This document shows positions 53,638-61,902 of a stretch of 64,000 nt of DNA, one piece after another. The notes under the pieces are model-generated. The model did not search any database. It worked only from the letters and a program-made list of their open reading frames with translations, and was not told the origin of the DNA. This stretch comes from Rhodocyclaceae bacterium (GTDB lineage: Bacteria; Pseudomonadota; Gammaproteobacteria; Burkholderiales; Rhodocyclaceae). Made by a program: the position numbers and the translations under genes. The first letter of the stretch is position 1. Each line of letters opens with the position of its first letter. Location: positions 109,578-173,577 of the forward strand of contig JAVBYI010000022.1 of NCBI GenBank assembly GCA_030824115.1, read 5' to 3'.

Positions 53638-54122
53638 CCTTTTCCCGCTTTTACCTATCAAGCTTCCTCCTGCTGGCGGCTGGCTGCGTACACGCCGCCG
53701 GCGTCGACTCGTTTTTCGCTGCGGGACTGGAAACCCCCAATGGCCAGGCCGTGGCGCTCGACAGCTTTCGCGGCAAACCGCTGATCGTCAATTTCATTAC
53801 ACGCGCCTGCGAGTCTTGTCCCGCCGACACCGGCGAACTGGCGCGTCAGCGGCAAGCCAACGGCAAGCTGACACTCGTCACCATTCTCGTTGAAGAGAAT
53901 CAGGAAACCGTCGCTGACTTTGTCAAATCACTGGGGGTTGCCCATCCGGTACTGGTCTCCGGCAACCGCAAGGGCGTCTGGCTGATGCAGAACCTCGGCA
54001 ATCCGCGCGGCAAGGCACCCTTTGCCGTCGCCATCGACAAGGCCGGCAAGCTCGTCTTCGCAACGCCCGAAGCGCTGACAGCCGCCACGGCCGCCAGCGT
54101 CGCCGAAGCCGCGCTCAAGTAA
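53634..54122 (+). CDS. Periplasmic thioredoxin-like (TlpA/SCO-like) protein
   Basis: This 162-residue exported protein has a signal sequence whose AAGC could be a lipobox, or signal cleavage at HAAG. A thioredoxin fold carries the redox pair RACESCPAD (CxxC near residues 59-62) and a cis-Pro-like GKAPFAVAI. By location it may keep NosL or NosZ cysteines reduced or deliver copper. It starts at GTG 53634 within the nosY end. Its membership in the nos unit is clear from overlap; its function is inference. Confidence 0.78.
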   Translation: MTFSRFYLSSFLLLAAGCVHAAGVDSFFAAGLETPNGQAVALDSFRGKPLIVNFITRACESCPADTGELARQRQANGKLTLVTILVEENQETVADFVKSLGVAHPVLVSGNRKGVWLMQNLGNPRGKAPFAVAIDKAGKLVFATPEALTAATAASVAEAALK

Positions 54123-54125
54123 GCC

Positions 54126-54854
54126 ATGGCGGCGCTCGACCAGAGCTTCGGTCGGGAAGACGTCGCCAATGCCGAGCGGCGCTCGCGCATCCGTCAGGTC
54201 TTTGCGGCCGTCGCCCCGCGCTACGACCTGATGAACGACCTGATGAGCTTTGGCATTCATCGCCTGTGGAAGCGCACCCTCGCGCGTCGCTGTGCGGATG
54301 TATCCGGCGTCACCGTCGATCTGGCTGGCGGTACCGGCGATGTCGCCCGCCTGCTGCTGCGTCCCGACCGGCAGGTCAGCGTCTGCGATCCCAGCCCGGA
54401 AATGATGCAGGCCGGAAAAGTCGGCGCTGGCAGGACGGCAAGTATCGAGTGGATTACCGGCGAAGCCGAAGCCCTGCCCTTCGCCGACCGCAGCGTCGAC
54501 TTGCTAACCATCTCCTTCGGCATCCGCAACGTCACCCAGCTCGCCGCCGCGCTGGCCGAGATTTATCGCGTCCTCAAGCCCGGTGGCCGCTTCGTCTGTC
54601 TCGAATTCTCGCGCCCGCAGTGGTGGCTCGCGCCTTTCTACGACTTCTATTCCTGGCTGGTCATTCCGCGCCTCGGCGCCGCCGTGGCGCGCCAGCCGAT
54701 CGCCTATCAGTATCTGGTCGAATCGATCCGCCGCTTTCCCGATCAGCGGGCATTCGCCGACCTGATCAGTGCCGCCGGCTTTACCAAGGTGCAGTGGGAA
54801 AATCTCTCCTTCGGCATCGCCTGCCTGCACCGTGGCGAGAAAGCCGCCGCATGA
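54126..54854 (+). CDS. ubiE: Ubiquinone/menaquinone C-methyltransferase UbiE (MenG)
   Basis: UbiE methylates the quinone ring in ubiquinone and menaquinone synthesis using SAM. The 242-residue enzyme shows VAPRYDLMNDLMSFGIHRLWKR, motif I VDLAGGTGDVARLL, AEALPFADRSVD and the C-terminal FGIACLHRG. A repeat copy is read as KVGAGRTA between motif I and the acidic loop. It starts four bases after the thiol protein gene. With menA next to it, the pair is devoted to menaquinone here. Confidence 0.95.
   Translation: MAALDQSFGREDVANAERRSRIRQVFAAVAPRYDLMNDLMSFGIHRLWKRTLARRCADVSGVTVDLAGGTGDVARLLLRPDRQVSVCDPSPEMMQAGKVGAGRTASIEWITGEAEALPFADRSVDLLTISFGIRNVTQLAAALAEIYRVLKPGGRFVCLEFSRPQWWLAPFYDFYSWLVIPRLGAAVARQPIAYQYLVESIRRFPDQRAFADLISAAGFTKVQWENLSFGIACLHRGEKAAA
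54416..54440 (+). repeat. Dispersed 24-bp repeat, copy 16
   Basis: The core at 54420-54439 has one mismatch and is in the plus orientation. It is read as KVGAGRTA in ubiE. Confidence 0.88.
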
Positions 54855-54863
54855 AACCTGCTC

Positions 54864-55772
54864 ATGAAACCTGAACTTCCCGACGCGCTCACAAATGCCC
54901 CGCCCACCGGCTGGACCGTTTGGTGGACCGCCGCCCGGCCGCGCACGCTGACACTGGCGACCGCGCCCGTCCTCGCCGGCACCGCGCTGGCTTGGGCCGA
55001 AGGCGCCGTGCCCCAATGGCTGACGCTGCTCGCCACTCTACTGGCCGCCTTGCTGATCCAGATCGGCACCAATCTGCACAATGACGCTGCCGACTTTGTG
55101 CGCGGCAACGACCGCGCCGACCGTCTCGGCCCACTGCGCGTCACGGCCGCAGGCTGGGCCAGTGCGTCGCACGTTCGCTTTGCCGCACACCTTGCCTTCA
55201 GCTTGGCCTTCGCGCTCGGCCTCTACCTTGTCGCTGTCGGCGGCTGGCCAATCTTCGCCATCGGCTGTACTTCGCTGCTGGCCGCCGTGGCCTATTCGGG
55301 CGGCCCGCGACCGATCTCGCACACCCCCTTCGGCGAAGTATTCGTCTGGATCTTCTTTGGCGTGCTGGCCGTCGTCGGCAGCTACTGGCTGCAGGCTGAC
55401 GCTTTTTCATTCAATGCCCTGATCGTCGGCAGCGCGGTCGGACTGCCGGCCGCCGCTGTGCTGCTGGTCAACAACCTGCGCGATCTCGATGCCGACACGC
55501 GCGCCGGCCGCCGCACGCTGGCCGCCGTTCTTGGTGATGCAGGGACGCGCAAGGCCTATGCGCTGCTGATGCTGTTGCCCTACGCCAGCCTGCCCCTGCT
55601 GCATAAAGACGGTGCCTGGCTGGCCGTCCTCGCACTCCCGGCCAGCATGGCGTTGGCACGCCAACTGCGTGGCAACATCGTTGGCCCAGCCCTCAACCTC
55701 GTTCTGGCGCGCACCGCGCAGTGCGCCCTCGGCTTTGCTGTGCTGATTGCCCTTGGAGTTCTGCTGACATGA
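54864..55772 (+). CDS. menA: 1,4-dihydroxy-2-naphthoate prenyltransferase MenA
   Basis: MenA attaches the polyprenyl tail to dihydroxynaphthoate in menaquinone synthesis, in the inner membrane. The 302 residues have about eight TM segments. The UbiA-family acidic motifs are NLHNDAADFVRGNDRADR (about 72-89) and NNLRDLDADTRAGRRTLA (about 208-225). Its place beside the nos genes fits NosGH, which are thought to oxidise menaquinol. The 3' end overlaps the porin gene by four bases. Confidence 0.9.
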   Translation: MKPELPDALTNAPPTGWTVWWTAARPRTLTLATAPVLAGTALAWAEGAVPQWLTLLATLLAALLIQIGTNLHNDAADFVRGNDRADRLGPLRVTAAGWASASHVRFAAHLAFSLAFALGLYLVAVGGWPIFAIGCTSLLAAVAYSGGPRPISHTPFGEVFVWIFFGVLAVVGSYWLQADAFSFNALIVGSAVGLPAAAVLLVNNLRDLDADTRAGRRTLAAVLGDAGTRKAYALLMLLPYASLPLLHKDGAWLAVLALPASMALARQLRGNIVGPALNLVLARTAQCALGFAVLIALGVLLT

Positions 55773-56590
55773 AACGCCTTGCTGCCGCCGTCTTCTGTGC
55801 GCCGACATTTGCCCTTGCGGCCGATTTCAGCGATCTGGCCCTCGCCTATCGCTACGGCAGCGGATTCACCGAACCGAATCGTCCCAACGAAATCGTCAAG
55901 CACATCCCGACCCTGAGTTACCTCAACAGCAACCAGACCGGCATTCATTTCGCCAGTCTCGAAGGGCGCTTTTCCGATCGCGAAGATCCCGCCAGAAATT
56001 CGAATGACGGCGCAGACGAATATCTCTTCAACTATCGCTGGCAACTGCCCGCCGGCCGCGTGCTCGACAAGCCGCTCGCCTTCGGCCCCGTCCGCGATCT
56101 GGGGCTGCTTGCTGGCATCGATCTGACCCACAAGAACACCCTGTTTGCGCCCCGCAAACGCGCCTGGATGATCGGCCCGGTAGTCAAGCTCAACGTGCCG
56201 GGTTACCTCGACATCGGGCTGCTGTATTACAAGGAGCGCAACCACAAGGGCATCCCGGGCACGCCGCGTCCCGAGACCGAATTTGCCGGTACCTGGCTGC
56301 TGAATGTCACCTGGGGCATCCCGTTCCAGGCCGGCCCGCTGCCCGCCGTTTTCCAGGGTCTGTTCAATCGCCTCGGCGAAAAGGGTAACGATTTCAACTA
56401 CCGGCCGACGGCCAGCGAAACCCTGTTGCGCACCGCCGTGCTGTTCGACATCGGCCAGGGCTTTGGCTGGGGTACCAAACGCTTCATGGCCGGCATGGGT
56501 TACGAGTGGTGGAAGAACAAGTACGGTACGCCGGCCGGCGTCGGCACGCACACCAAGACGCCCACGCTCAACGTCGAAATGCACTTCTAA
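55769..56590 (+). CDS. Tsx/OmpK-like outer-membrane channel protein
   Basis: This 273-residue outer-membrane beta-barrel has a short signal peptide and the terminal pattern NVEMHF with aromatic F. AYRYGSGFTEPNRPNEIVKHIPT and WKNKYGTPAG fit the nucleoside-specific channel (Tsx/OmpK) family; the substrate is unproven. A degenerate repeat copy forms part of the signal peptide (AAVFCAPTFA). It is coupled to menA by ATGA and followed six bases later by the symporter gene. Confidence 0.75.
   Translation: MKRLAAAVFCAPTFALAADFSDLALAYRYGSGFTEPNRPNEIVKHIPTLSYLNSNQTGIHFASLEGRFSDREDPARNSNDGADEYLFNYRWQLPAGRVLDKPLAFGPVRDLGLLAGIDLTHKNTLFAPRKRAWMIGPVVKLNVPGYLDIGLLYYKERNHKGIPGTPRPETEFAGTWLLNVTWGIPFQAGPLPAVFQGLFNRLGEKGNDFNYRPTASETLLRTAVLFDIGQGFGWGTKRFMAGMGYEWWKNKYGTPAGVGTHTKTPTLNVEMHF
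55787..55810 (-). repeat. Dispersed 24-bp repeat, copy 17 (degenerate)
   Basis: The 20-bp core at 55787-55806 keeps both conserved ends (GCCGTC and GCGCCGAC, then ATTT) but differs at six central positions. The encoded peptide AVFCAPTF still resembles AVPPAPTF. It is probably a decayed copy. Confidence 0.5.
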
Positions 56591-56596
56591 ACGAAG

Positions 56597-57448
56597 ATGG
56601 TCACCGAAAAGCTGCTGCCGCTGGCGCTGGCCTTCATCATGCTCACGCTTGGGCTGGGGCTGACCCTCGGCGACTTCGCGCGGGTATTCCGCCAGCCACG
56701 CGCCATCGCCATCGGACTGGTCAGCCAGATGCTGATGCTGCCGATCCTCGCCGTGGGCATCAGCACGCTCTTGCCGTTATCGAGCGAAATGGCGGTCGGG
56801 CTGATCCTGCTGTCCGCCTGTCCGGGCGGTGCCAGCGCCGGGTTGATCACCAAGCTGGCCGGCGGCGAAACCGCGCTGTCGATTTCGCTCACGGCCATCA
56901 CCAGCGTGCTGGCGGTATTTTCCGTGCCGCTGATCGTCAACTTCGCCTTGCATCAGCACACCGGCACACTCATCACCACCGATCTACCCATCCTCGATGT
57001 GGTGCGCGGGGTCTTCATCATCACCACCATGCCGGTCGCCCTCGGCATGCTGTTGCGTCACCTCAAACCGCAGTGGGTCGCACGCATCGATGTGCCGGCC
57101 AACCGCATGGCGACCGGCCTGTTCATCCTGATCGTCATCGCCACCTTCGTCAGCCAGCGGCAAGCCCTGTTCGACCACCTGACGAGCATTGGCCCTGCTG
57201 CTCTCGCCTTGTGCGTGCTGACCATGACGGTCGGCTATCTGCTCGGCGCCATGGTGCGCATCGACCGGCCCGGGCGGATTGCCATTGCGGTGGAAAGTGG
57301 CCTGCAGAATGCTGCGCTGGCGATTTTTCTGGCCGTCACTGTCCTGCAAATGCCGGCGCTGGCGGTGCCCGGCGTGATCTATGCGCTGCTGATGAACGTC
57401 TGCGCCCTCGGCTTTATCGGCTGGATGCGGCACAGCGCCAGCCGCTGA
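56597..57448 (+). CDS. Bile acid:sodium symporter family (SBF) transporter
   Basis: This 283-residue inner-membrane protein has about nine TM segments. Family motifs are LTLGLGLTLGDFARVFRQPRA, SACPGGASAGLITKLAGGETALS and AIAVESGLQNAALAIF. The two sodium-binding crossing regions are recognisable. The substrate cannot be read from sequence; bacterial members carry organic anions. It lies between the porin and the second nosD in one run of plus-strand genes. A longer open frame starting at 56506 in another frame is not real. Confidence 0.87.
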   Translation: MVTEKLLPLALAFIMLTLGLGLTLGDFARVFRQPRAIAIGLVSQMLMLPILAVGISTLLPLSSEMAVGLILLSACPGGASAGLITKLAGGETALSISLTAITSVLAVFSVPLIVNFALHQHTGTLITTDLPILDVVRGVFIITTMPVALGMLLRHLKPQWVARIDVPANRMATGLFILIVIATFVSQRQALFDHLTSIGPAALALCVLTMTVGYLLGAMVRIDRPGRIAIAVESGLQNAALAIFLAVTVLQMPALAVPGVIYALLMNVCALGFIGWMRHSASR

Positions 57449-57453
57449 ATCCG

Positions 57454-58689
57454 ATGCCGCCTCACCTGCTTACACATCACCTGCTCTTTTTCTGCGCACA
57501 CTGGCTGCTGGCGAGTCTGGCGGTGGCGCAAACGTCCCTGCAAACCCTCATCGATACCGCCGCCCCCGGCAGCATCGTACGCCTGAAACCCGGCGTCTAT
57601 ACCGGCCCGGCAACCATCAGCAAACCGCTCACGCTGGAAGGCGGTGGTCAGGCCGAAGTACGCGGTAACGGCAAGGGCACCGTGTTGACCCTGCGTGGTG
57701 AGAACATCACCCTGCGCGGTCTGCGCATCAGCGGCAGCGGCGAACTGCACGACAGCATCGATGCCGGCATTCAGGTCGAGGGTAAAGACCATGTTGTCGA
57801 ATATAACCGCATCGAGGATGTGCTGTTCGGCATCCACCTGCGCCAGGCCAGTGGCTCGCTCGTGCGTCACAACGAGATCACGGGCAAGGATCTGAGCCTG
57901 GGCATGCGCGGCGATGCCATCCGCATCTGGAACGGCACCGCCAATCGCATCGAGGACAACCGCTTCCAGCGGGCGCGCGATCTCACCTTCATCAATGCGC
58001 CGGACAACCGGATTGCCGGCAACCACTTCACCGATGGCCGCTATGGTCTGCACGCCATTTTTTCGCCGCGCCTGCGCATCGAGAAGAATCGCCTGTCGCA
58101 GATGGGCACCGGCATCATTATCCTGTATTCGCGTGATGTCGTGATCAAGCAGAATCATGTCGAACATGCGCTCGAAGGCGGCGGGGCCGGCATCGTCTTC
58201 AAGGATAGCGACACCGGCGTGGTCGAGGGCAATACCGTTCTGCACTGTGCCGTCGGCCTCAAGGTGGATGCGCCGCCGGAACCGGTGGGCGTACTGGAAG
58301 TCAGCGGCAATCGTTTTGCCCACAACATCATCGGCCTGTTTTTCTATGGCGAAGCCGGCGGCCATCGCTTCACCGCCAACCACTTCGACAAGAACCTCAC
58401 CACGGTGGCCATCAGCGGGCAGGGCACCGCCGCCGCCAATGTCTGGCAAGGCAATTACTGGGACGATTACGAGGGCTTCGACCGCAATCAGGATGGCATC
58501 GGCGACACGCCGCACGAAGTCTGGCTGCACGCCGACCGCATCTGGATGGAAACGCCGATGGCCACCTTCTTCCGCAATGCGCCCGGGATGGAACTGCTCG
58601 ACTTCCTCGAACGACTGGCGCCCTTCTCTGCGCCCTACCGCGTACTGCAGGACCCCTCTCCGCGGATGCAACCCGGTCTGCCACGCTAA
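57454..58689 (+). CDS. Second NosD-like periplasmic beta-helix protein
   Basis: This 411-residue paralogue of nosD has a signal peptide (cleavage after AVAQ, near residue 26). Beta-helix repeats include VEYNRIEDVLFGIHLR, IEDNRFQRARDL, IAGNHFTDGRYGL and IKQNHVEHALEGGG, and the family end is NQDGIGDTPHEVWLHADRIWMET. It lies with a cytochrome and an SCO gene rather than a transporter. It may mature a different copper protein or back up NosD. ATG 57454 follows the symporter stop by five bases. Confidence 0.9.
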   Translation: MPPHLLTHHLLFFCAHWLLASLAVAQTSLQTLIDTAAPGSIVRLKPGVYTGPATISKPLTLEGGGQAEVRGNGKGTVLTLRGENITLRGLRISGSGELHDSIDAGIQVEGKDHVVEYNRIEDVLFGIHLRQASGSLVRHNEITGKDLSLGMRGDAIRIWNGTANRIEDNRFQRARDLTFINAPDNRIAGNHFTDGRYGLHAIFSPRLRIEKNRLSQMGTGIIILYSRDVVIKQNHVEHALEGGGAGIVFKDSDTGVVEGNTVLHCAVGLKVDAPPEPVGVLEVSGNRFAHNIIGLFFYGEAGGHRFTANHFDKNLTTVAISGQGTAAANVWQGNYWDDYEGFDRNQDGIGDTPHEVWLHADRIWMETPMATFFRNAPGMELLDFLERLAPFSAPYRVLQDPSPRMQPGLPR

Positions 58690-58702
58690 CTGGCAAACAT
58701 AC

Positions 58703-58716
58703 CTGATCAATATCAA
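58703..58716 (+). promoter_or_regulatory. Anaerobox upstream of the second dihaem cytochrome
   Basis: CTGAT-CAAT-ATCAA has one mismatch to TTGAT-N4-ATCAA. It lies in the 87-bp gap after the second nosD, centred about 68 bp before the cytochrome ATG. Confidence 0.6.
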
Positions 58717-58776
58717 GGACTATGGCTTGATGGATGTTCAAAATACAGCTCATCACTCACCCGCCACCTGACCACC

Positions 58777-59502
58777 ATGCGCCTGATCGCTTTCCTGATT
58801 GCTCCTCTGTTGATGACAGCCAGTCTCGGCCATGCCGCCGAGCAGCCCGGTCAGCAGGACAGCGGCAAGGAAGTGAACGGGCCTTGCGCGGCCTGCCACG
58901 GCGAGTTCGGCCAGGGCGGCAAGCGCGGCGAATATCCGCGTATCGCCGGGCAGCGACCCGCCTATATCGAGCAACAATTACGCAACTTCCGCTCGCGCGA
59001 ACGTCTGAATATCCCGATGTTCCCCTACACGCAGGAGCGCGAACTGCCGGACGCCGACATCAAGGCCGTCGCTGCCTATCTCGCCGGCATCGAACTGCCG
59101 ACCAAGCCGCCGGAATTCAAGGACACCGACGGTGCCCTGACCCGCCTGCTGGCGATGGAAAAGGTCATGATCATCCCGCGCCTGGAAGGCGATCTCGACA
59201 ACGGCAAGAAGCTTTATGATGAAAACTGTGCCCACTGCCACGGCAAAACCGGCCGGGGCGTCAATCGCTTTCCGATGCTGGTCGGGCAATACACCAACTA
59301 CCTCCAGCGCCAGATCGACATTTACCTGAAAGGCGAACGGCTGCACGATCAAGTCGCCGACGAAGAGGAAGAAGAAGCCCCCAAAGCCAAGCCAGCCGAC
59401 CAGCCAAAGCCCGTCAAAAAGGGCATCCTGAATCGGCTTGCCGAAAAAGATATCAACGACATTCTCGCCCACATCACCTACCTGCAGGACGCCACGCCAT
59501 GA
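58777..59502 (+). CDS. Dihaem c4-type cytochrome with acidic insert
   Basis: This 241-residue periplasmic cytochrome has a signal peptide (cleavage after GHAA, near residue 21) and two haem motifs, CAACH (about 37) and CAHCH (about 152). YPRIAGQRPAYIEQQLRNF and FPMLVGQYTNYLQRQIDIY are the c4-type helices. The second half carries an acidic and Lys/Pro-rich insert (DEEEEEAPKAKPADQPKP) not usual in c4. It overlaps the SCO gene by four bases. Confidence 0.92.
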   Translation: MRLIAFLIAPLLMTASLGHAAEQPGQQDSGKEVNGPCAACHGEFGQGGKRGEYPRIAGQRPAYIEQQLRNFRSRERLNIPMFPYTQERELPDADIKAVAAYLAGIELPTKPPEFKDTDGALTRLLAMEKVMIIPRLEGDLDNGKKLYDENCAHCHGKTGRGVNRFPMLVGQYTNYLQRQIDIYLKGERLHDQVADEEEEEAPKAKPADQPKPVKKGILNRLAEKDINDILAHITYLQDATP

Positions 59503-60431
59503 AGCCCATGTTTTCGACCTGTTGCATGCTCGCCTCACTGTTCGCCTTGCTGATGTGGGCTGGCAGTGCCCGCGCCGATAGTGCGGTTGATGCCGACAAG
59601 CTGGCGGCCACCGTCCAGACCCTCGGCCGCCTGAATGGTCAGGCGCTGGCCTGTCAGCATAAGGAAGTCGGTGCGCGGATCAAGTCGATCATGATCAACC
59701 GCGTGCCAAAAACCCGGCCGATGGGTGAGCTGTTTGAGAATGCCACCACGGCCGCCTTCCTCGCCCAGGGGCAAAATAAGGCCGCCTGCCCGCCGCAGGT
59801 CGCCCTGACGGTCGAACTCGACGCCGCCGCGCGTCCGCTGGCACCGCCCAGTGCGCACCAACTGGCCGATCCCGCCGCCGCCGGACCGGAAGGCATCAAC
59901 CCGCGCTATTTGCTGCAGGCCACCAACGGGCGCGCCATCATGGATGGCGACTTTCCCCATCGTTTCCAGTTGATCAGCTTCGGCTACACCTTCTGCCCGG
60001 ACATCTGCCCAACCACCCTGCTGGAAATGGCCGCCCTGCTCAAGCAACTGGGCGACAACGCGCCTCACGTGCAGCCCATCTTCATCTCCGTCGATCCCGA
60101 GCGCGACACACAGGCACACCTGCACCAATACCTCGCCTTCTTCGACAAACGCATCATCGGCGTCACCGGCAAGCCGGAGTTTGTCAAACGCGCCGCCGAA
60201 AGCTTCAAGGTTCGCTACGAGAAGGTGGTCGAGCCGAATGCCAACCCGCAAAACTACGCCATCGACCATTCGGCCGGCATGTACCTGCTAGCCCCGGGCG
60301 GACGCTTCATCACCAAGTTCACCTACGGCATGCCGCTCAACGAAATCCTTGAGCGTCTGAATACCGAGGTCAAGCAATATCTGGCCAACAAGGCTGCGGC
60401 GGTGCGCCCCACCGAAGCGGGCAACAACTGA
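59499..60431 (+). CDS. SCO1/SenC-family protein with N-terminal extension
   Basis: This 310-residue exported protein has a signal peptide and an extra N-terminal region (about 30-130) with two cysteines (ALACQHKEV, KAACPPQV). An SCO domain follows with the copper site YTFCPDICPTTL and the distal histidine in IDHSAGMYLL. The extension is unlike the 210-residue SCO at 32488 and may be a partner-binding or cytochrome-derived domain. It is translated with the dihaem cytochrome. Copper delivery to a periplasmic or membrane oxidoreductase is expected. Confidence 0.85.
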   Translation: MKPMFSTCCMLASLFALLMWAGSARADSAVDADKLAATVQTLGRLNGQALACQHKEVGARIKSIMINRVPKTRPMGELFENATTAAFLAQGQNKAACPPQVALTVELDAAARPLAPPSAHQLADPAAAGPEGINPRYLLQATNGRAIMDGDFPHRFQLISFGYTFCPDICPTTLLEMAALLKQLGDNAPHVQPIFISVDPERDTQAHLHQYLAFFDKRIIGVTGKPEFVKRAAESFKVRYEKVVEPNANPQNYAIDHSAGMYLLAPGGRFITKFTYGMPLNEILERLNTEVKQYLANKAAAVRPTEAGNN

Positions 60432-60444
60432 ACAGGCACTGAGC

Positions 60445-61434
60445 ATGCGCCACACCAAAGCCACCCGCGAAGAAGTCGTTGCCGCGATTCGGTCCAACAC
60501 CCGGCCGCTGCTCGAACTGGCGCGCGAGTTCGAGGTGTCCACCAACACCCTGCGCGCATGGCTGCGCGAGAGCAACCTGCGCCAGCGCTCGCAGGAAGAA
60601 GCACGCCGCATTGCCACCACGCTGACCACGCCGCAAGGAGAAACGTCGGCGCAAGGAGATACCCCGGGGCATGCCCCGGCGCAGCGTGACCGACTGCTGA
60701 TGCACGCGCTGGAACACAGCCCCGCCACCATCATCATCACCGACAGCGACGGCCGCATCGTCTATGCCAACCCGAAATTCGTCGAGACCACCGGCTACGA
60801 GATCAGCGAGGTCATCGGCCAGAATCCGCGCGTGCTCAAGTCCGGCATCACCTCCAGCGCCGACTATCGCAAGCTGTGGAAAACCATTCTCAGCGGCGAG
60901 TCGTGGCGCGGCAACTTCCGCAACCGGCGCAAGGACGGCTCACTCTACTGGGAACGCGCCTCCATCTCCCCGGTCTTCGGCGACGACGGCAAGATCACCC
61001 ACTTCATGGCCGTCAAGGAAGACATCACCGAACTGATGGAAGCCGAACTGGCCAGCCGCAGAAATGTCAGCATGTTCCGCAGCATGTTTGCGGCCCTGCC
61101 CTTTCCGGTCATGCTGGTCGATTTTCGCGGCTTCCTCCAGTATGCCAACCAAGCCGCCGAGTTGCTTTGCGGCATTGCCCTCACCGCCGGCCATCACTTT
61201 GCCCAACTCAACCTGCGCTGGGTCGACGCCGAAGGCCGCGCCCTCGGCAGCGATCACCCACTGGTACGCCTGCTCGCGGGCGACGAACTCAGCGAAGACA
61301 ACTGGACCCGCCTCGGCATCGTGCCCCCCACCGGCGGCGTGCGCTGGGTCGACGGCTTCCTGCAGCGCCTCTCCCTGCCCGAAACGCGCGACCACGCCGC
61401 GCTACTGGTCATCACCCCGGTCGAAGCGGCCTGA
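60445..61434 (+). CDS. HTH-PAS domain protein, putative regulator
   Basis: This 329-residue soluble protein starts with a helix-turn-helix of the transposase/recombinase type (LAREFEVSTNTLRAWLRESN). After a linker rich in Gln, Gly and Ala it has a PAS domain (TIIITDSDGRIVYANPKFVE, TGYEISEVIGQNPRVLKSG, with PAC VKEDITELMEAE). A second PAS-like segment follows at about 215-260. There is no kinase, GGDEF or sigma-54 domain. It could be a one-component sensor with a ligand- or haem-binding PAS. It lies 13 bases after the SCO gene and is probably co-transcribed. Confidence 0.75.
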   Translation: MRHTKATREEVVAAIRSNTRPLLELAREFEVSTNTLRAWLRESNLRQRSQEEARRIATTLTTPQGETSAQGDTPGHAPAQRDRLLMHALEHSPATIIITDSDGRIVYANPKFVETTGYEISEVIGQNPRVLKSGITSSADYRKLWKTILSGESWRGNFRNRRKDGSLYWERASISPVFGDDGKITHFMAVKEDITELMEAELASRRNVSMFRSMFAALPFPVMLVDFRGFLQYANQAAELLCGIALTAGHHFAQLNLRWVDAEGRALGSDHPLVRLLAGDELSEDNWTRLGIVPPTGGVRWVDGFLQRLSLPETRDHAALLVITPVEAA

Positions 61435-61446
61435 GCATCAACCACC

Positions 61447-61511
61447 TGCCGTCTCGCCAGCACGGAGGCCGTCAAGGCGGAAGCGGCCCGAAGAGGCTGC
61501 GCCGACTTTTA
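61447..61511 (-). repeat. Dispersed 24-bp repeat, copy 18, split by 39 bp
   Basis: The left part (GCCGTCTCGCCAGC, 61448-61461) and right part (GCCGACTTTT, 61501-61510) together make a near-complete repeat in the minus orientation. They are separated by 39 bases (61462-61500). It is intergenic between the HTH-PAS gene and the gene at 61523. It looks like a copy interrupted by a small insertion. Confidence 0.6.
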
Positions 61512-61522
61512 TCTGCCGGGGG

Positions 61523-61888
61523 TTAACTGCCTAGCCAGCTTCTGGCTTCCTCCGCATCGGGAAACACCCTGACAGGATAGGGACTCAATTCAGTCCCGAT
61601 GTAATCCCTGACTACCGAGAGGACATCTGGCCGCGTTGCCACCACGGCCACCTTGATGTGCGGATTGGAGATAGCACCCGCACTATCCATCGCTGCCAGT
61701 TCCTCGATATTGGAATGAGAGAAGGCGGTTCCGGTGCACGCCGTGAAGTCGTGCAAGGAATATCGCAGACCATCGAAATCAGGATGGGCATGCCCTGTCT
61801 TGATGAAGGCGAGCAACTCTTCGCCCGTCACAAGGCCGGTCCATTTGGTGACAACAGTTCTTGATTCCCATGATGACTGAAAAGGCAT
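61523..61888 (-). CDS. Small SpoIIAA/STAS-like protein of unknown function
   Basis: This 121-residue cytoplasmic protein has a VTKWTGLVTGEELLAFI start, LRYSLHDFTACTG in the middle and VRVFPDAEEARSWLGS at the end. The alternating strands and helices and the final EEARxWL pattern resemble SpoIIAA/STAS-like proteins. No catalytic residues are evident. It is 14 bases downstream of the DNR-like gene on the same strand, so it probably belongs to the nnrS-dnr transcription unit. The function is unknown. Confidence 0.65.
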   Translation of the reverse strand: MPFQSSWESRTVVTKWTGLVTGEELLAFIKTGHAHPDFDGLRYSLHDFTACTGTAFSHSNIEELAAMDSAGAISNPHIKVAVVATRPDVLSVVRDYIGTELSPYPVRVFPDAEEARSWLGS

Positions 61889-61902
61889 GGAGGGAAACCT
61901 GG

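Noticed and set aside
56506..57453. A long open frame joined in front of the second nosD
   Set aside because: The upstream part overlaps the symporter gene in another frame and encodes Arg/His-rich nonsense. The real protein starts at the signal peptide at ATG 57454.
60644..60662. GTCGGCGC followed by AAGGAGA in the HTH-PAS gene
   Set aside because: Only eight bases match the repeat; the right-hand conserved end is missing.
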